64,000 nt of DNA, taken from positions 124,001-188,000 of the forward strand of contig NZ_JAHYCA010000006.1 in NCBI RefSeq assembly GCF_019430905.1, read 5' to 3'. Shown one piece after another: positions 17,610 to 28,085 of the stretch (the stretch's first letter is position 1; each line of letters starts with the position of its first letter). A program made the translations under genes and the position numbers. Source of the DNA: Billgrantia antri. Lineage in GTDB: Bacteria > Pseudomonadota > Gammaproteobacteria > Pseudomonadales > Halomonadaceae. The notes under the pieces are model-generated. The model saw only the letters and a list, made by a program, of their open reading frames with translations. It did not search any database and had not been told where the DNA came from.

Positions 17610-18809
17610 ATGGGCAACGAGACCAGGGTAATGCTGACTCATGGCTGGTGTCGCAGCAGCTATTCGGCACTGCGTGGCCTGGCGCGCCGGGACGTGCCGG
17701 TGGTCGTCGCCGATACGGCGAGAGTGGGCATGTGCCAGGCATCGCGCCTGGTGCGGGGACGCGGACGCTATCGCTCGCCCTATGCCGATCCCGAGGGCTT
17801 CGTCGAGGATATCGCTGCCCTGTGCGAACGTCATCGCATCGGCCTGCTGTTGCCCGGGCACGAGGAGGGCGAGCTGCTGGCGCAGGCTCGCGAGGCGGGC
17901 CGGTTGCCGGCCGGCGTGTCGCTGCCGCTGGCCAACTACGACAACCTGGTACGGGTCAACGACAAGGATCGAATCAGCCGGCTGGCACGTGACCTGGATG
18001 TGCCGGTGGCGCCGATCGTCGACTACCGGTCGCCGGCCGAAGCCGGTGCACGGACCGACGACGCACGCGAATACGTGGCGCGGGCGCGGCGCGGCAACAG
18101 CTCCAAGGGGGTGCGCTTTGCCCGTGGCGGCGCGGCCCTAACCGCCGTGCTGGAGAGCATGATCGACGACTTCGCTCTGGATCCAGCGCGGCTTCCCATC
18201 GTTCAAGAGTGCGTCGGCGGCGACGGCTGGGGCGTCTCCTGCCTCTACTGGTACGGCGAGCGCATCGCCACGTTCACCCATCGCCGTCTGCAGGAGAAGA
18301 TCGCCACGGGCGGTACCAGTACCCTGCGCGTCAGCGCCGTGCACCCTGCCCTGGAGGCCGATGCCCATCGCCTGCTCGATGCGCTGGGCTGGCATGGCCT
18401 GGCCATGCTGGAGTTCAAGTTCGACCCTGCCAGCGGGCGTCACGCCTTCATCGAGATCAATCCGCGCCTGTGGGGGTCCATCGACCTGGCGTTGAGCGCC
18501 GGGGTCAACTTTCCCTGGCTGCTCTACCTGGCCGAGACTCGCAGTCCGGCCGTGGCCCGCGCCCACTTCCGGCCGGCGCGACGGGGCGTGGTGTCGCGCT
18601 GGCTGCTGGGCGACCTGTTGCGCCGGCTGGACCTGCTGCGTCGCGGGCGGCTGCTCGATGGCCTGGGGGGAAACGGGGTCCGCGCGCACGCCTACGACGA
18701 CTTCAAGCTCGACGACCCCTTGGTGCTGTGCGGCGAGGCGCTCTACTACCTCGCCAAGGGGATCACCATGCATAGCCTCAATCCCGTCGAAGCGGGCATG
18801 GTGCGCTGA
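17610..18809 (+). CDS. ATP-grasp-fold ligase
   Basis: A 399-residue soluble protein with a pre-ATP-grasp domain, the phosphate-clamp region (ARRGNSSKGVRF, about residues 152-163), and the metal-binding end FIEINPRLWGS. These enzymes activate a carboxylate as acyl phosphate and join it to an amine. In surface-glycan loci they are associated with amino-acid or peptide substitution of sugars. The amino sugar predicted from the dehydratase and aminotransferase could be the amine acceptor, but this is inference. Strong ribosome site aggagg. Confidence 0.75.
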   Translation: MGNETRVMLTHGWCRSSYSALRGLARRDVPVVVADTARVGMCQASRLVRGRGRYRSPYADPEGFVEDIAALCERHRIGLLLPGHEEGELLAQAREAGRLPAGVSLPLANYDNLVRVNDKDRISRLARDLDVPVAPIVDYRSPAEAGARTDDAREYVARARRGNSSKGVRFARGGAALTAVLESMIDDFALDPARLPIVQECVGGDGWGVSCLYWYGERIATFTHRRLQEKIATGGTSTLRVSAVHPALEADAHRLLDALGWHGLAMLEFKFDPASGRHAFIEINPRLWGSIDLALSAGVNFPWLLYLAETRSPAVARAHFRPARRGVVSRWLLGDLLRRLDLLRRGRLLDGLGGNGVRAHAYDDFKLDDPLVLCGEALYYLAKGITMHSLNPVEAGMVR

Positions 18810-18810
18810 G

Positions 18811-19488
18811 ATGCATCCGTACCAGCAGCGCCTCGAGGCGCCACTCCCGCACGAACTTGGCCTGACGCCGGCACAGCGTTTCCTCAAGCGTACCTTCGAC
18901 CTCATGCTGGCGGTGGCGCTGTTGCTGCTGCTGCTGCCGCTGATACTCGTGGCCGCCTGGGCCGCGGCACGGGATACCCGGGCCTCGGGCTTCTTCCTGC
19001 AGCAGCGGGTCGGCCGTGACGGGCGGCCGTTCCGCGTGATCAAGCTGCGTACCATGCGCCCCCTGGCGGGGACCAGCGTGACCACGCTCGACGATCCGCG
19101 CATCACGCGGTTCGGCCGTCTTCTGCGACGCAGCAAGCTCGATGAGCTACCCCAGCTGTTCAACGTACTGGCCGGACACATGAGCTTCGTCGGTCCGCGA
19201 CCCGACGTGCCGGGCTTTGCCGATCGCCTCGACGAGCAGGATCGGGTGATCCTGGCCGTGCGTCCGGGCATCACGGGCCCCGCCACCCTCAAGTACCGCG
19301 ACGAGGAGCGCCTGCTGGCCGGCGTGGCGGACCCCGAGCGCTACAACCGCGAAGTGATCTTTCCCGACAAGGTGCGGCTCAACCGGGACTACGTCCTGCA
19401 CTGGTCCTTCGGCCGTGACCTGGGCTACCTCTGGCACACGCTCTTTCCCTCAGGCAATGCAGCACGATCCGAGGAGCAACCGGAATGA
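18811..19488 (+). CDS. Undecaprenyl-phosphate sugar-phosphotransferase (PglC-like, initiating enzyme)
   Basis: A 225-residue monotopic phosphoglycosyltransferase: one hydrophobic N-terminal re-entrant segment (about residues 31-52), KLRTMRP, SKLDELPQLFNVL and MSFVGPRPDVP. It transfers a sugar-1-phosphate to undecaprenyl phosphate on the cytoplasmic face, starting the repeat unit. The short form without extra N-terminal helices is that of PglC, in keeping with the PglF/PglE-like partners. It starts just after the ATP-grasp stop and overlaps the aminotransferase start by 4 bp. Confidence 0.92.
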   Translation: MHPYQQRLEAPLPHELGLTPAQRFLKRTFDLMLAVALLLLLLPLILVAAWAAARDTRASGFFLQQRVGRDGRPFRVIKLRTMRPLAGTSVTTLDDPRITRFGRLLRRSKLDELPQLFNVLAGHMSFVGPRPDVPGFADRLDEQDRVILAVRPGITGPATLKYRDEERLLAGVADPERYNREVIFPDKVRLNRDYVLHWSFGRDLGYLWHTLFPSGNAARSEEQPE

Positions 19489-20741
19489 TTCAACCCAAGG
19501 CATGGCCCTTCCATGAGGAGGACGAACGCGAGGCGGTGGAGCGTGTCCTGCGCTCGGGCCGCGTCAATTACTGGAACGGTGGGGAGGGGCAAGGCTTCGA
19601 GGAGGAGTTCGCCGCCTTCCATGGCGTGCCGCATGCCATCGCCCTGGCCAACGGCACCGTGGCGCTTGAGCTGGCGCTGCATGCGCTGGACGTTGGGCCT
19701 GGCGACGAAGTGGTGGTGACGCCACGCAGCTTCATGGCCTCGGTCTCCTGCGTGGTGGCCCGCGGTGCACGGCCGGTGTTCGCCGATGTCGATCCCGACT
19801 CCGGCAATCTCTGCGTCGAGAGCGTGGCAGCGGTACTCACCCCGCGGACTCGAGCCATCGTGGCGGTGCATCTGGCCGGTTGGCCCTGTGACCTGGATGG
19901 CCTGCGACGGCTGGCCGATACCTGCAACCTGTGGTTGATCGAGGACTGCGCCCAGGCTCACGGGGCCACCTGGCGCGGTCGCCGCGTCGGCAGCGTCGGC
20001 GACGCGGCCGCGTTCTCCTTCTGTACCGACAAGATCATGTCGACGGGTGGCGAGGGAGGCATGCTGCTGCTCAATGACGAAGCGGTCTGGAGGCGCGCCT
20101 GGAGCTACAAGGACCACGGCAAGTCGTGGACCTCGGTGCAGGGCGTGCACCCGCCGGGATTCCGTTGGCTTCACGACGACTTCGGCACCAACTGGCGCAT
20201 GACCGAGATGCAGGCGGCGATCGGTCGCTGCCAGCTGCGCAAGCTGCCGCGATGGCTCGAACGGCGCCGCGAGAACGCGGCCTACCTGAGCCAGCGGCTC
20301 GGTGGTTTGCCGGGTCTGCGCGTGCCGCAGCCGCCGCCCGAGGCCGGCCACGCCTGGTACAAGTTCTACGCCTTCGTCGAGTCCGATCGGCTATGTGCCG
20401 GCTGGGATCGCGATGCCGTGGTGGCGGCCATCCAGGCCGCTGACGTGACCTGTCTGCACGGAGGCTGCAGCGAGATCTACCGCGAGCGTGCCTTCGACGG
20501 CACCGGCTTGCGTCCGCCGTCGCGGCTGCCGGTAGCGCAGCGTCTCGGCGAGACCAGCCTGATGCTGCTGGTCGATCCCGCCCAGACACCGGAGCAGCTG
20601 ACTGCGGTCGCCTCGGCTGTCGAACATACCCTGGAGGAGGCAAGCCATGTCGACCATGGTCGCCACGACGCTCCAGCGCTGCCGGCGGCTGTACCGGCGG
20701 ATCTGGCGGCGGGTCGGTCCCAGGCAGTATCCCGTCCCTGA
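19485..20741 (+). CDS. PLP-dependent sugar aminotransferase (DegT/DnrJ/EryC1/StrS family), with extended C-terminus
   Basis: A 418-residue protein with ANGTVALELAL (cofactor phosphate pocket), LIEDCAQAHGA and FSFCTDKIMSTGGEGG, where Lys183 would carry the PLP. It would aminate the 4-keto sugar made by the dehydratase, giving a PglE-like step toward a diamino-trideoxy sugar. Similarity to the family appears to end near HTLEEA; about 33 further residues (rich in Ala, Pro and His) run over the start of the next gene. This suggests loss of the original stop codon. Confidence 0.88.
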   Translation: MIQPKAWPFHEEDEREAVERVLRSGRVNYWNGGEGQGFEEEFAAFHGVPHAIALANGTVALELALHALDVGPGDEVVVTPRSFMASVSCVVARGARPVFADVDPDSGNLCVESVAAVLTPRTRAIVAVHLAGWPCDLDGLRRLADTCNLWLIEDCAQAHGATWRGRRVGSVGDAAAFSFCTDKIMSTGGEGGMLLLNDEAVWRRAWSYKDHGKSWTSVQGVHPPGFRWLHDDFGTNWRMTEMQAAIGRCQLRKLPRWLERRRENAAYLSQRLGGLPGLRVPQPPPEAGHAWYKFYAFVESDRLCAGWDRDAVVAAIQAADVTCLHGGCSEIYRERAFDGTGLRPPSRLPVAQRLGETSLMLLVDPAQTPEQLTAVASAVEHTLEEASHVDHGRHDAPALPAAVPADLAAGRSQAVSRP

Positions 20742-21651
20742 TCTGAGCCGGGAGTCGGTCGGCCCCCTGGAGGCCTTCTATGCCTATCGCGGCCTGCCTT
20801 GCCTCATCCAGTGTCGGCTGGCCGATTGCCGTTGGTTCGGACCCACCGGTATCGCCTACGGCCGCGACTCGCTGCATCCTTATGTGCAGAGCCTGCGCCA
20901 ATACCTGGACGGTGAGTGCCGAAGCTATCGCGGAAGTTGTCTGGAGACCTACTGGCAGCACTGGCAGCCGTCGACGCTGGCTGCCTCGCTGGGTGTGTCG
21001 TCGGACACCGCTCACCCCTGGCTGAGGAGGGTGCCGCCCCTGAGCGACTTCATGCCATGGAGTGACGTACGCCAGCTCCAGCTGTTGCGGACTCTGGCCG
21101 AATTGTCGCCGCAGGGCGAAGGCGCCGAGTCGTCGCTGGTGTCCGAGACTGCGGTGCGTCAGGTAGGGCCCAAGCCGGACTGGTTCGGTGAGCGGCGCCT
21201 GAACCAGCTGGTCGCGCTGCATCGGGCCATACTGCAGGAAGGGTACCGCTACCAAGCCTCCCAGCGGCTGGAGTATTTCCACCAGCACATCGTGCTCGAT
21301 ACGCTCGCGCGCGGTGACGAAGTGCGCTTCCTGGTGGCCAATGGCCAGCACCGCGCCTCGGTGCTCTCGGTGCTTGGTTACGCTAGCGTGCCGGCCCTGG
21401 TGCACGTATCGCATCGCCGAGGACCATCCTTGGTGCGTCGCGAGGACTGCCTCAGCTGGCCATCGGTGCGGCAAGGGATCTTCACCGAGAACCAGGCCCT
21501 GGAGATCTTCGACCGAGTCTTCGAGGGGCGTCCGCCGCCAGGCTTTCCGCGCCTGGCGCGCGCCGGCGAAGCGACGCTGGCGCCGGGCGAGCTTGAGATC
21601 GCGCCCTGTGCGCAGGTGATGCCGGAAGGCTCGCCGACCGAACGTCACTGA
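20647..21651 (+). CDS. Uncharacterised protein of the polysaccharide locus (ParB-like motif)
   Basis: A 334-residue soluble protein I cannot assign. The segment NGQHRASVLSVLGYASVPALV resembles the GxHR-x-A motif of ParB/Srx-type nucleotide-binding domains, a fold also found in kinases and small-molecule enzymes. It has Trp- and Arg-rich N-terminal sections and no signal peptide or membrane helix. The start has a strong ribosome site (ctggaggagg) although it lies 95 bp inside the aminotransferase frame; an ATG at 20656 is an alternative. It is the last gene before the operon terminator. Confidence 0.7.
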   Translation: MSTMVATTLQRCRRLYRRIWRRVGPRQYPVPDLSRESVGPLEAFYAYRGLPCLIQCRLADCRWFGPTGIAYGRDSLHPYVQSLRQYLDGECRSYRGSCLETYWQHWQPSTLAASLGVSSDTAHPWLRRVPPLSDFMPWSDVRQLQLLRTLAELSPQGEGAESSLVSETAVRQVGPKPDWFGERRLNQLVALHRAILQEGYRYQASQRLEYFHQHIVLDTLARGDEVRFLVANGQHRASVLSVLGYASVPALVHVSHRRGPSLVRREDCLSWPSVRQGIFTENQALEIFDRVFEGRPPPGFPRLARAGEATLAPGELEIAPCAQVMPEGSPTERH

Positions 21652-21665
21652 GCGATCCCTCCTTG

Positions 21666-21702
21666 CAACGAGGCCGCCACGCGCTGCGTGGCGGCCTCGT
21701 TG
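21666..21702 (+). terminator. Terminator hairpin of the polysaccharide operon
   Basis: A perfect inverted repeat with 16-bp arms (left caacgaggccgccacg, right its exact complement) and a 5-nt loop begins 14 bp after the last gene of the locus. The T tract after it is weak (tgcgtct), but the stem is long and GC-rich. It may also act for transcripts from the other side. Confidence 0.8.
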
Positions 21703-21720
21703 CGTCTGGCTCCGTGGATG

Positions 21721-21757
21721 TTGGAAGTGTCACACTGAATGTTATAGATTTAACATT
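21721..21757 (+). promoter_or_regulatory. Promoter and DeoR-type operator of the nupC-deo operon
   Basis: TGTTA-N6-TAACA lies at 21740-21755, the half-sites and spacing of the E. coli DeoR operator; the symmetry extends to AATGTTA/TAACATT (21738-21757). A possible -35 TTGGAA (21721) and -10 TATAGA (21743) with 16-bp spacing would place the operator over the -10 box, as expected for repression. A second candidate -10 (TATAAC, 21811) lies closer to the gene. The promoter assignment is by eye. Confidence 0.65.
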
Positions 21758-21880
21758 TGCATGATCTAGCGCGTCTTTGCGTCTTAGCGTTAGCGCCATA
21801 CGCTTCCTACTATAACCAAGTGCATCCAACCGGGTGCGGCCCATGCACGGCCCACCCAGCACGAACGGAAGGACCCTCCC

Positions 21881-23152
21881 ATGACTGCCATCATGAGCCT
21901 GGTCGGCATGGCGACGCTGATCGTCATCGCCCTCGTCTTTTCCTCCAACCGCCGTGACATTCGTTTGCGAACCGTGGGCGGTGCCTTCGCCATCCAGGCC
22001 GGCATCGGCGCCTTCGTGCTCTACGTACCGTTCGGTCAGGCGGTGTTGCAGACCATCTCCGCCGGGGTCAGCCAGGTGGTGCTCTATGCCAACGACGGTA
22101 TCGACTTCCTTTTCGGCGGGCTGGCCGATGTCGACAACATCGGCTTCGTCTTCGCCATCAAGGTGCTGCCGGTGATCATCTTCTTCTCGTCGCTGATCGC
22201 CGTGCTCTACTACATCGGCATCATGCAGTGGGTGATCCGCATTCTTGGCGGAGCGCTGCAGAAGGCGCTGGGCACCTCGCGCACCGAATCGCTCTCGGCC
22301 ACGGCCAACATCTTCGTCGGCCAGACCGAGGCTCCGTTGGTGGTGCGCCCCTTCATCGCCCGCATGACCCCCTCCCAGCTGTTTGCGGTGATGTGCGGCG
22401 GGCTGGCCTCGGTGGCCGGCTCGGTACTGGCCGGCTACGCGGCGCTGGGCATCCCCATGGAGTATCTCGTCGCGGCCTCGTTCATGGCCGCCCCCGGCGG
22501 GCTGCTGTTCGCCAAGCTGATCATGCCCGAGACCGAAAAGCCGGTGGACGACGTCGAAGAGGCCAACGAGGTCATCGAGGAAGAGGACAAGCCGGTCAAC
22601 ATTCTCGATGCCGCGGCGACCGGGGCCACTTCGGGGCTGCGGCTGGCAGCCAATGTCGGCGCCATGCTGCTCGCCTTCATCGGCCTGATTGCGCTGATCA
22701 ACGGCATGCTCGGCGGCGTGGGCGGCTGGATCGGCGTCGAGCAGCTGAGCCTGGAGCTGATCCTCGGCTGGCTGTTCGCGCCGCTTGCCTTCGTGCTCGG
22801 CGTGCCCTGGGAGGAGGCGACCCTGGCCGGCTCCTTCATCGGCCAGAAGCTGGTGGTCAATGAGTTCGTCGCCTTCATCAACCTGTCGCCCTACGTCGAG
22901 GGCACCTCGATGGTGACCAATACCGGCCAGGCCATGAGCGGTCATACCGTGGCGATCCTCTCCTTCGCCCTGTGCGGCTTCGCCAACCTTTCATCGATCG
23001 CCATCCTGCTCGGCGGGCTGGGCAGCATCGCGCCGAGCCGGCGCCACGACATTGCCCGTTTCGGCATCAAGGCGGTGCTGGCCGGCACGCTCTCCAACCT
23101 GATGTCGGCGGCCATCGCCGGTTTCTTCCTCTCCTTGGGGGGCGTGATCTGA
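21881..23152 (+). CDS. nupC: NupC-family concentrative nucleoside transporter
   Basis: A 423-residue inner-membrane protein with the CNT family layout: N-terminal helices, then [15 protein letters not shown] and the C-terminal [36 protein letters not shown]. It co-transports nucleosides with H+ or Na+. As first gene of the operon it supplies substrate to the phosphorylases downstream. An acidic insert (about residues 222-240, [14 protein letters not shown]) sits in a cytoplasmic loop. Confidence 0.93.
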   Translation: MTAIMSLVGMATLIVIALVFSSNRRDIRLRTVGGAFAIQAGIGAFVLYVPFGQAVLQTISAGVSQVVLYANDGIDFLFGGLADVDNIGFVFAIKVLPVIIFFSSLIAVLYYIGIMQWVIRILGGALQKALGTSRTESLSATANIFVGQTEAPLVVRPFIARMTPSQLFAVMCGGLASVAGSVLAGYAALGIPMEYLVAASFMAAPGGLLFAKLIMPETEKPVDDVEEANEVIEEEDKPVNILDAAATGATSGLRLAANVGAMLLAFIGLIALINGMLGGVGGWIGVEQLSLELILGWLFAPLAFVLGVPWEEATLAGSFIGQKLVVNEFVAFINLSPYVEGTSMVTNTGQAMSGHTVAILSFALCGFANLSSIAILLGGLGSIAPSRRHDIARFGIKAVLAGTLSNLMSAAIAGFFLSLGGVI

Positions 23153-23192
23153 TGGCTGCCACGACCTCACTCCGTACGCTATAGGTAATGAC

Positions 23193-23966
23193 ATGACCGA
23201 ACTGCAGCAGGCCGCACGCCAGGCCTTGGCGCTGATGGATCTCACCAGCCTCAACGACGACGACAGCGAGGCCGTCATTCGCGACTTGTGCGCCCGCGCC
23301 AATACCCCGGCGGGTCACCCGGCGGCGGTGTGCATCTATCCCGCCTTCGTGAGGACTGCCCGTGAGGCATTGGCCGAGCAGGGCCTGGCCGGCAAGGTGA
23401 AGGTGGCCACGGTGACCAACTTTCCCCACGGCGAGGCCGATATCGAGCGTGCCACGGCCGAGACCCGGGCGGCCATCGCCGCGGGAGCCGACGAGGTCGA
23501 CGTGGTGTTTCCCTACCGCGCGCTGATGGCCGGCGATGCCGAGGTCGGCCGCGAGCTGGTCGCCGCCTGCAAGCGCGAGTGCGGCGACGCCGTGCTCAAG
23601 GTGATCCTCGAAACCGGCGAGCTCAAGGAGGCCGGGCTGATCGAGCGCGCCGGCATGCTGGCCATCGACGGCGGTGCCGACTTCCTCAAGACCTCCACCG
23701 GCAAGGTGGCAGTCAATGCCACGCTGGACGCGGCCAAGATCCTGCTCACTGCGATCAAGGCGAGCGGGAGCGACGTAGGCTTCAAGGCCGCCGGCGGAGT
23801 GCGCACCGCCGAGGATGCCGCCGCCTACCTGCGCCTCGCCGAGCAGGTGATGGGCGCGGATTGGATCACGCCGGCACACTTCCGCTTCGGTGCCTCGGGG
23901 CTGCTCGGCAGCCTGCTCGAGACCTTGGGTGTCGGGCAAGACAAAGACTCGCCGGAGGGCTACTGA
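23193..23966 (+). CDS. deoC: Deoxyribose-phosphate aldolase
   Basis: A 257-residue cytosolic class I aldolase. It has [36 protein letters not shown] and FLKTSTGK with the Schiff-base lysine, then [10 protein letters not shown]. It cleaves 2-deoxyribose-5-phosphate to acetaldehyde and glyceraldehyde-3-phosphate, the last step of deoxynucleoside breakdown. Length is normal. It overlaps deoA by TGATG. Confidence 0.96.
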   Translation: MTELQQAARQALALMDLTSLNDDDSEAVIRDLCARANTPAGHPAAVCIYPAFVRTAREALAEQGLAGKVKVATVTNFPHGEADIERATAETRAAIAAGADEVDVVFPYRALMAGDAEVGRELVAACKRECGDAVLKVILETGELKEAGLIERAGMLAIDGGADFLKTSTGKVAVNATLDAAKILLTAIKASGSDVGFKAAGGVRTAEDAAAYLRLAEQVMGADWITPAHFRFGASGLLGSLLETLGVGQDKDSPEGY

Positions 23967-25323
23967 TGGCTTTCCGTGCTCTTCCCCAGGAGCTGATCCG
24001 TGCCAAGCGCGACGGCCAGGCGCTCTCGGTCGAGGCAATTCGTGAGCTGGTGGGCGGCATTGCCGACGGCGGCCTGTCCGACGCCCAGGTCGGCGCGCTG
24101 GCCATGGCGATCTACCTCAACGGAATGAACGCCGCCGAGACGGTGGCACTGACCGAGGCCGTGCGCGACTCCGGCGAGGTGCTGGCGTGGCGCGGCCTGG
24201 GCTCGGAACTGGGCCTGCCGGGGCCGGTGCTCGACAAGCACTCCACCGGTGGGGTGGGCGATCTCGTCTCGCTGGTGCTGGGCCCATGGATCGCCGCCTG
24301 CGGTGGCTTCGTGCCGATGGTTTCCGGCCGCGGCCTGGGGCATACCGGCGGCACCTTGGACAAGCTCGAGGCGATTCCCGGCTACGACATCGCTCCCCCG
24401 CGGGAGCGCTTTCGCACTCTGGTGCGCGAGGCGGGCGTGGCCATCGTCGGCCAGACCGCCGAGCTGGCGCCGGCCGACCGCCGGCTCTACGCCATCCGTG
24501 ACGTCACCGCCACGGTGGAGTCGCTGCCGCTGATCGTCAGTTCGATACTGGGCAAGAAGCTCGCTTGCGGCCTCGATGCCCTGGTGATGGACGTCAAGGC
24601 CGGCAGCGGTGCCTTCATGCCCACCCAGGAGAAATCGCGAGAGCTGGCGGAGACCATCGCCGAGGTGGCGAGCCTTGCCGGTACGCCGACCACCGCGCTG
24701 CTCACCGACATGAGCCAGCCGCTGGCGCCTTGCGCCGGCAACGCCGTCGAAGTGCGCGAGGCGATTGCGCTTCTCACCGGTGAAAAAACCGGCGGCCGAC
24801 TGCTCGACGTCACCCGCGAACTCGCCGCCGAGTTGTTGCTGGCCGGCAGGCTGGCCGACGATCGCGATGCCGCCCTGGCCCTGCTCGATGATCGGCTCGC
24901 CTCAGGTGCCGCCGCCGAGCGTTTCGCGCGCATGGTAGCGGGGCTGGGCGGTCCCACCGACCTGCTCGAACACCACGAACGCTACCTGCCCCGGGCGCCA
25001 ATCGTGCGCCCCGTGCATGCCGAGCGCAGCGGTCGCGTGACGCGCATCGACACCCGTGCGGTGGGCCTCGCCGTGGTCACGTTGGGCGGCGGGCGGCGTG
25101 CGCCTGACGATGCCATCGATCATGCCGTTGGCCTGACCGGTATCGCCGCCCTCGGCCAGATGGTCGATGACGAGCGCCCGCTGGCCTGGGTCCACGCCAG
25201 AAGCGAGACGGAGGCCGAGCGTGCCGCCAGCCAACTGCATGCGGCCATCGAAGTGAACGACGTCGGTGGTGCCGACGTCAGACTGCCTACACTCATTCAA
25301 GACGTGATGCGTCGGGAGGCGCC

Positions 25324-25327
<4 letters not shown>
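23966..25327 (+). CDS. deoA: Thymidine phosphorylase
   Basis: A 453-residue enzyme with the signature KHSTGGVGD and [16 protein letters not shown] (phosphate and substrate binding), and [11 protein letters not shown] in the alpha/beta domain. It splits thymidine or deoxyuridine with phosphate to give deoxyribose-1-phosphate for DeoB. The ATG at 23966 shares a base with the deoC stop; the frame extends further upstream only as a shadow of deoC. It overlaps deoB by 4 bp. Confidence 0.96.
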
Positions 25328-26574
<1,247 letters not shown>

Positions 26575-26584
26575 GAGCCTCGAC

Positions 26585-27313
26585 ATGGCGACTCCCCATA
26601 TCCAGGGCGAACGTGGCATCTTCGCCGACACCGTGCTGATGCCCGGCGACCCGCTGCGCGCCAAGTACATCGCCGAAGCATTCCTCGAGGACGCCCGCGA
26701 GGTGAACAGCGTGCGCAACATGCTCGGCTATACCGGGCGCTACCGCGGCCGCGACATCTCGGTGATGGGCCACGGCATGGGCATCCCCTCGGTCTCCATC
26801 TATGCCAAGGAGTTGATCACAGACTATGGCGTGAAGCGCCTGATCCGGGTCGGCTCCTGCGGAGCGGTGCGCGACGACGTGGCGGTGCGCGACGTGGTGA
26901 TCGGCCTCGGTGCGAGCACCGACTCGGCGGTCAATCGCACTCGCTTCATGGGCCACGACTTCGCCGCCATCGCCGATTTCGAACTGACACGCCACGCGGT
27001 GGATGCCGCCGCGGCCCAGGGCGTGCCGGTCAAGGTGGGCAACCTGTTCTCGGCCGACCTGTTCTACAACCCCCAAGGCGAGCTGTTCGAACTGATGAAG
27101 CGCTACGGCATCATCGGCGTGGAGATGGAGGCGGCGGGGCTCTACGGCGTGGCGGCGGAGTTCGGCGGCCGGGCGATGACCATCTGCACGGTTTCCGATC
27201 ACATCCTCAAGGGCGAATCGTTGCCCAGTGAGGCCCGCGAGCGCAGCTTCAACGAGATGGTCGAGGTAGCGCTGGACACGGTGCTACGCGACGACGCGAC
27301 GGGGGTAGCATGA
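26585..27313 (+). CDS. deoD: Purine nucleoside phosphorylase, DeoD type
   Basis: A 242-residue protein with [25 protein letters not shown] and [13 protein letters not shown], characteristic of hexameric bacterial PNP. It phosphorolyses purine (deoxy)nucleosides. The ATG at 26585, preceded by ataggag, is chosen; the longer frame upstream lies inside deoB. It overlaps cdd by 4 bp. Confidence 0.96.
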   Translation: MATPHIQGERGIFADTVLMPGDPLRAKYIAEAFLEDAREVNSVRNMLGYTGRYRGRDISVMGHGMGIPSVSIYAKELITDYGVKRLIRVGSCGAVRDDVAVRDVVIGLGASTDSAVNRTRFMGHDFAAIADFELTRHAVDAAAAQGVPVKVGNLFSADLFYNPQGELFELMKRYGIIGVEMEAAGLYGVAAEFGGRAMTICTVSDHILKGESLPSEARERSFNEMVEVALDTVLRDDATGVA

Positions 27314-27717
27314 GCGAAACCGTCGATCCGGCTATCGTCGGCGCGCTGGTTGCGGCGCGCGGCAACGCCTACGCGCCCTACTCCCGGCATCCGGTGGGCG
27401 CCATGGTCGAGAGCGAAAGCGGCGTGCGCTACTTCGGCGCCAACGTCGAGGTGGCTCACTATAAGGGCCTGTGTGCCGAAGCCTCCGCTATCGCCGCCAT
27501 GATCAGCGCCGGAGAGCGGCGCCTGCGGAATGTCTACGTCATCGGTCCCGGCGCGCACCTGTGCTCGCCCTGCGGCGACTGCCGCCAGCGTATCCGCGAA
27601 TTTGCCGATGCCAAGACACTCATCCACGTAGTCGATGCCAAGGGGAAGCTGCTCAAGCGCTACACCATTGCTGAGCTATTGCCCGATGCCTTTGGCCCGG
27701 AGAATCTCGGCTACTGA
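27310..27717 (+). CDS. cdd: Cytidine deaminase
   Basis: A 135-residue zinc enzyme with the catalytic [10 protein letters not shown] (zinc Cys and proton-shuttling Glu) and the PCGDCRQRI motif supplying two more zinc cysteines. It is the small tetrameric type. It turns (deoxy)cytidine into (deoxy)uridine for the downstream phosphorylases. Its stop lies 3 bp from the stop of the convergent small gene at 27721; no terminator is visible between them. Confidence 0.95.
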   Translation: MSETVDPAIVGALVAARGNAYAPYSRHPVGAMVESESGVRYFGANVEVAHYKGLCAEASAIAAMISAGERRLRNVYVIGPGAHLCSPCGDCRQRIREFADAKTLIHVVDAKGKLLKRYTIAELLPDAFGPENLGY

Positions 27718-27720
27718 GAT

Positions 27721-27966
27721 TCACGATGCGCTGTTGTCAGGTGGCGATGACCCTCCCTCCGTGAGGTAGTGCCTCGATGCCTGGGCACAGATCCAGAAGA
27801 TGACCGCAAGAATGATGAAGAACAGACTGCCCGAGACAAAGTCCCAGCTGAGGGGGTACTGATCGATGACGAACAGATAGAACAGCCCCGCTCCCAGGGC
27901 AAAGAGCACGACGATGGCCGCTGCCCAGAACAGAAAATACAGGGCGATACCCAATTTGTTCAGCAT
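27721..27966 (-). CDS. Small two-helix membrane protein, unknown function
   Basis: An 81-residue protein with hydrophobic stretches at about residues 6-32 and 42-60 and a polar tail. A strong ribosome site (ggaggtg) immediately precedes the ATG at 27966, so I prefer it to the longer frame from 28011. It follows nrdG on the same strand after about 120 bp. I do not recognise a family. Confidence 0.6.
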   Translation of the reverse strand: MLNKLGIALYFLFWAAAIVVLFALGAGLFYLFVIDQYPLSWDFVSGSLFFIILAVIFWICAQASRHYLTEGGSSPPDNSAS

Positions 27967-28085
27967 ATCCACCTCCAAACTGCTCAAGTGTTCCTCTTCA
28001 GGGTAGTCCATGTTTCCAACGGGTTTTTCTTTACCTTCGGGGTCAGGAAGCTAACGATACCCTGTGGCGCTTCACTCGGCTTGGC

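Noticed and set aside
20600-20741. A sequencing frameshift at the end of the aminotransferase.
   Set aside because: I could not find a single-base change giving a better end, and the overlap with the next start can equally be a lost stop codon. I keep both genes as they stand and flag the overlap.
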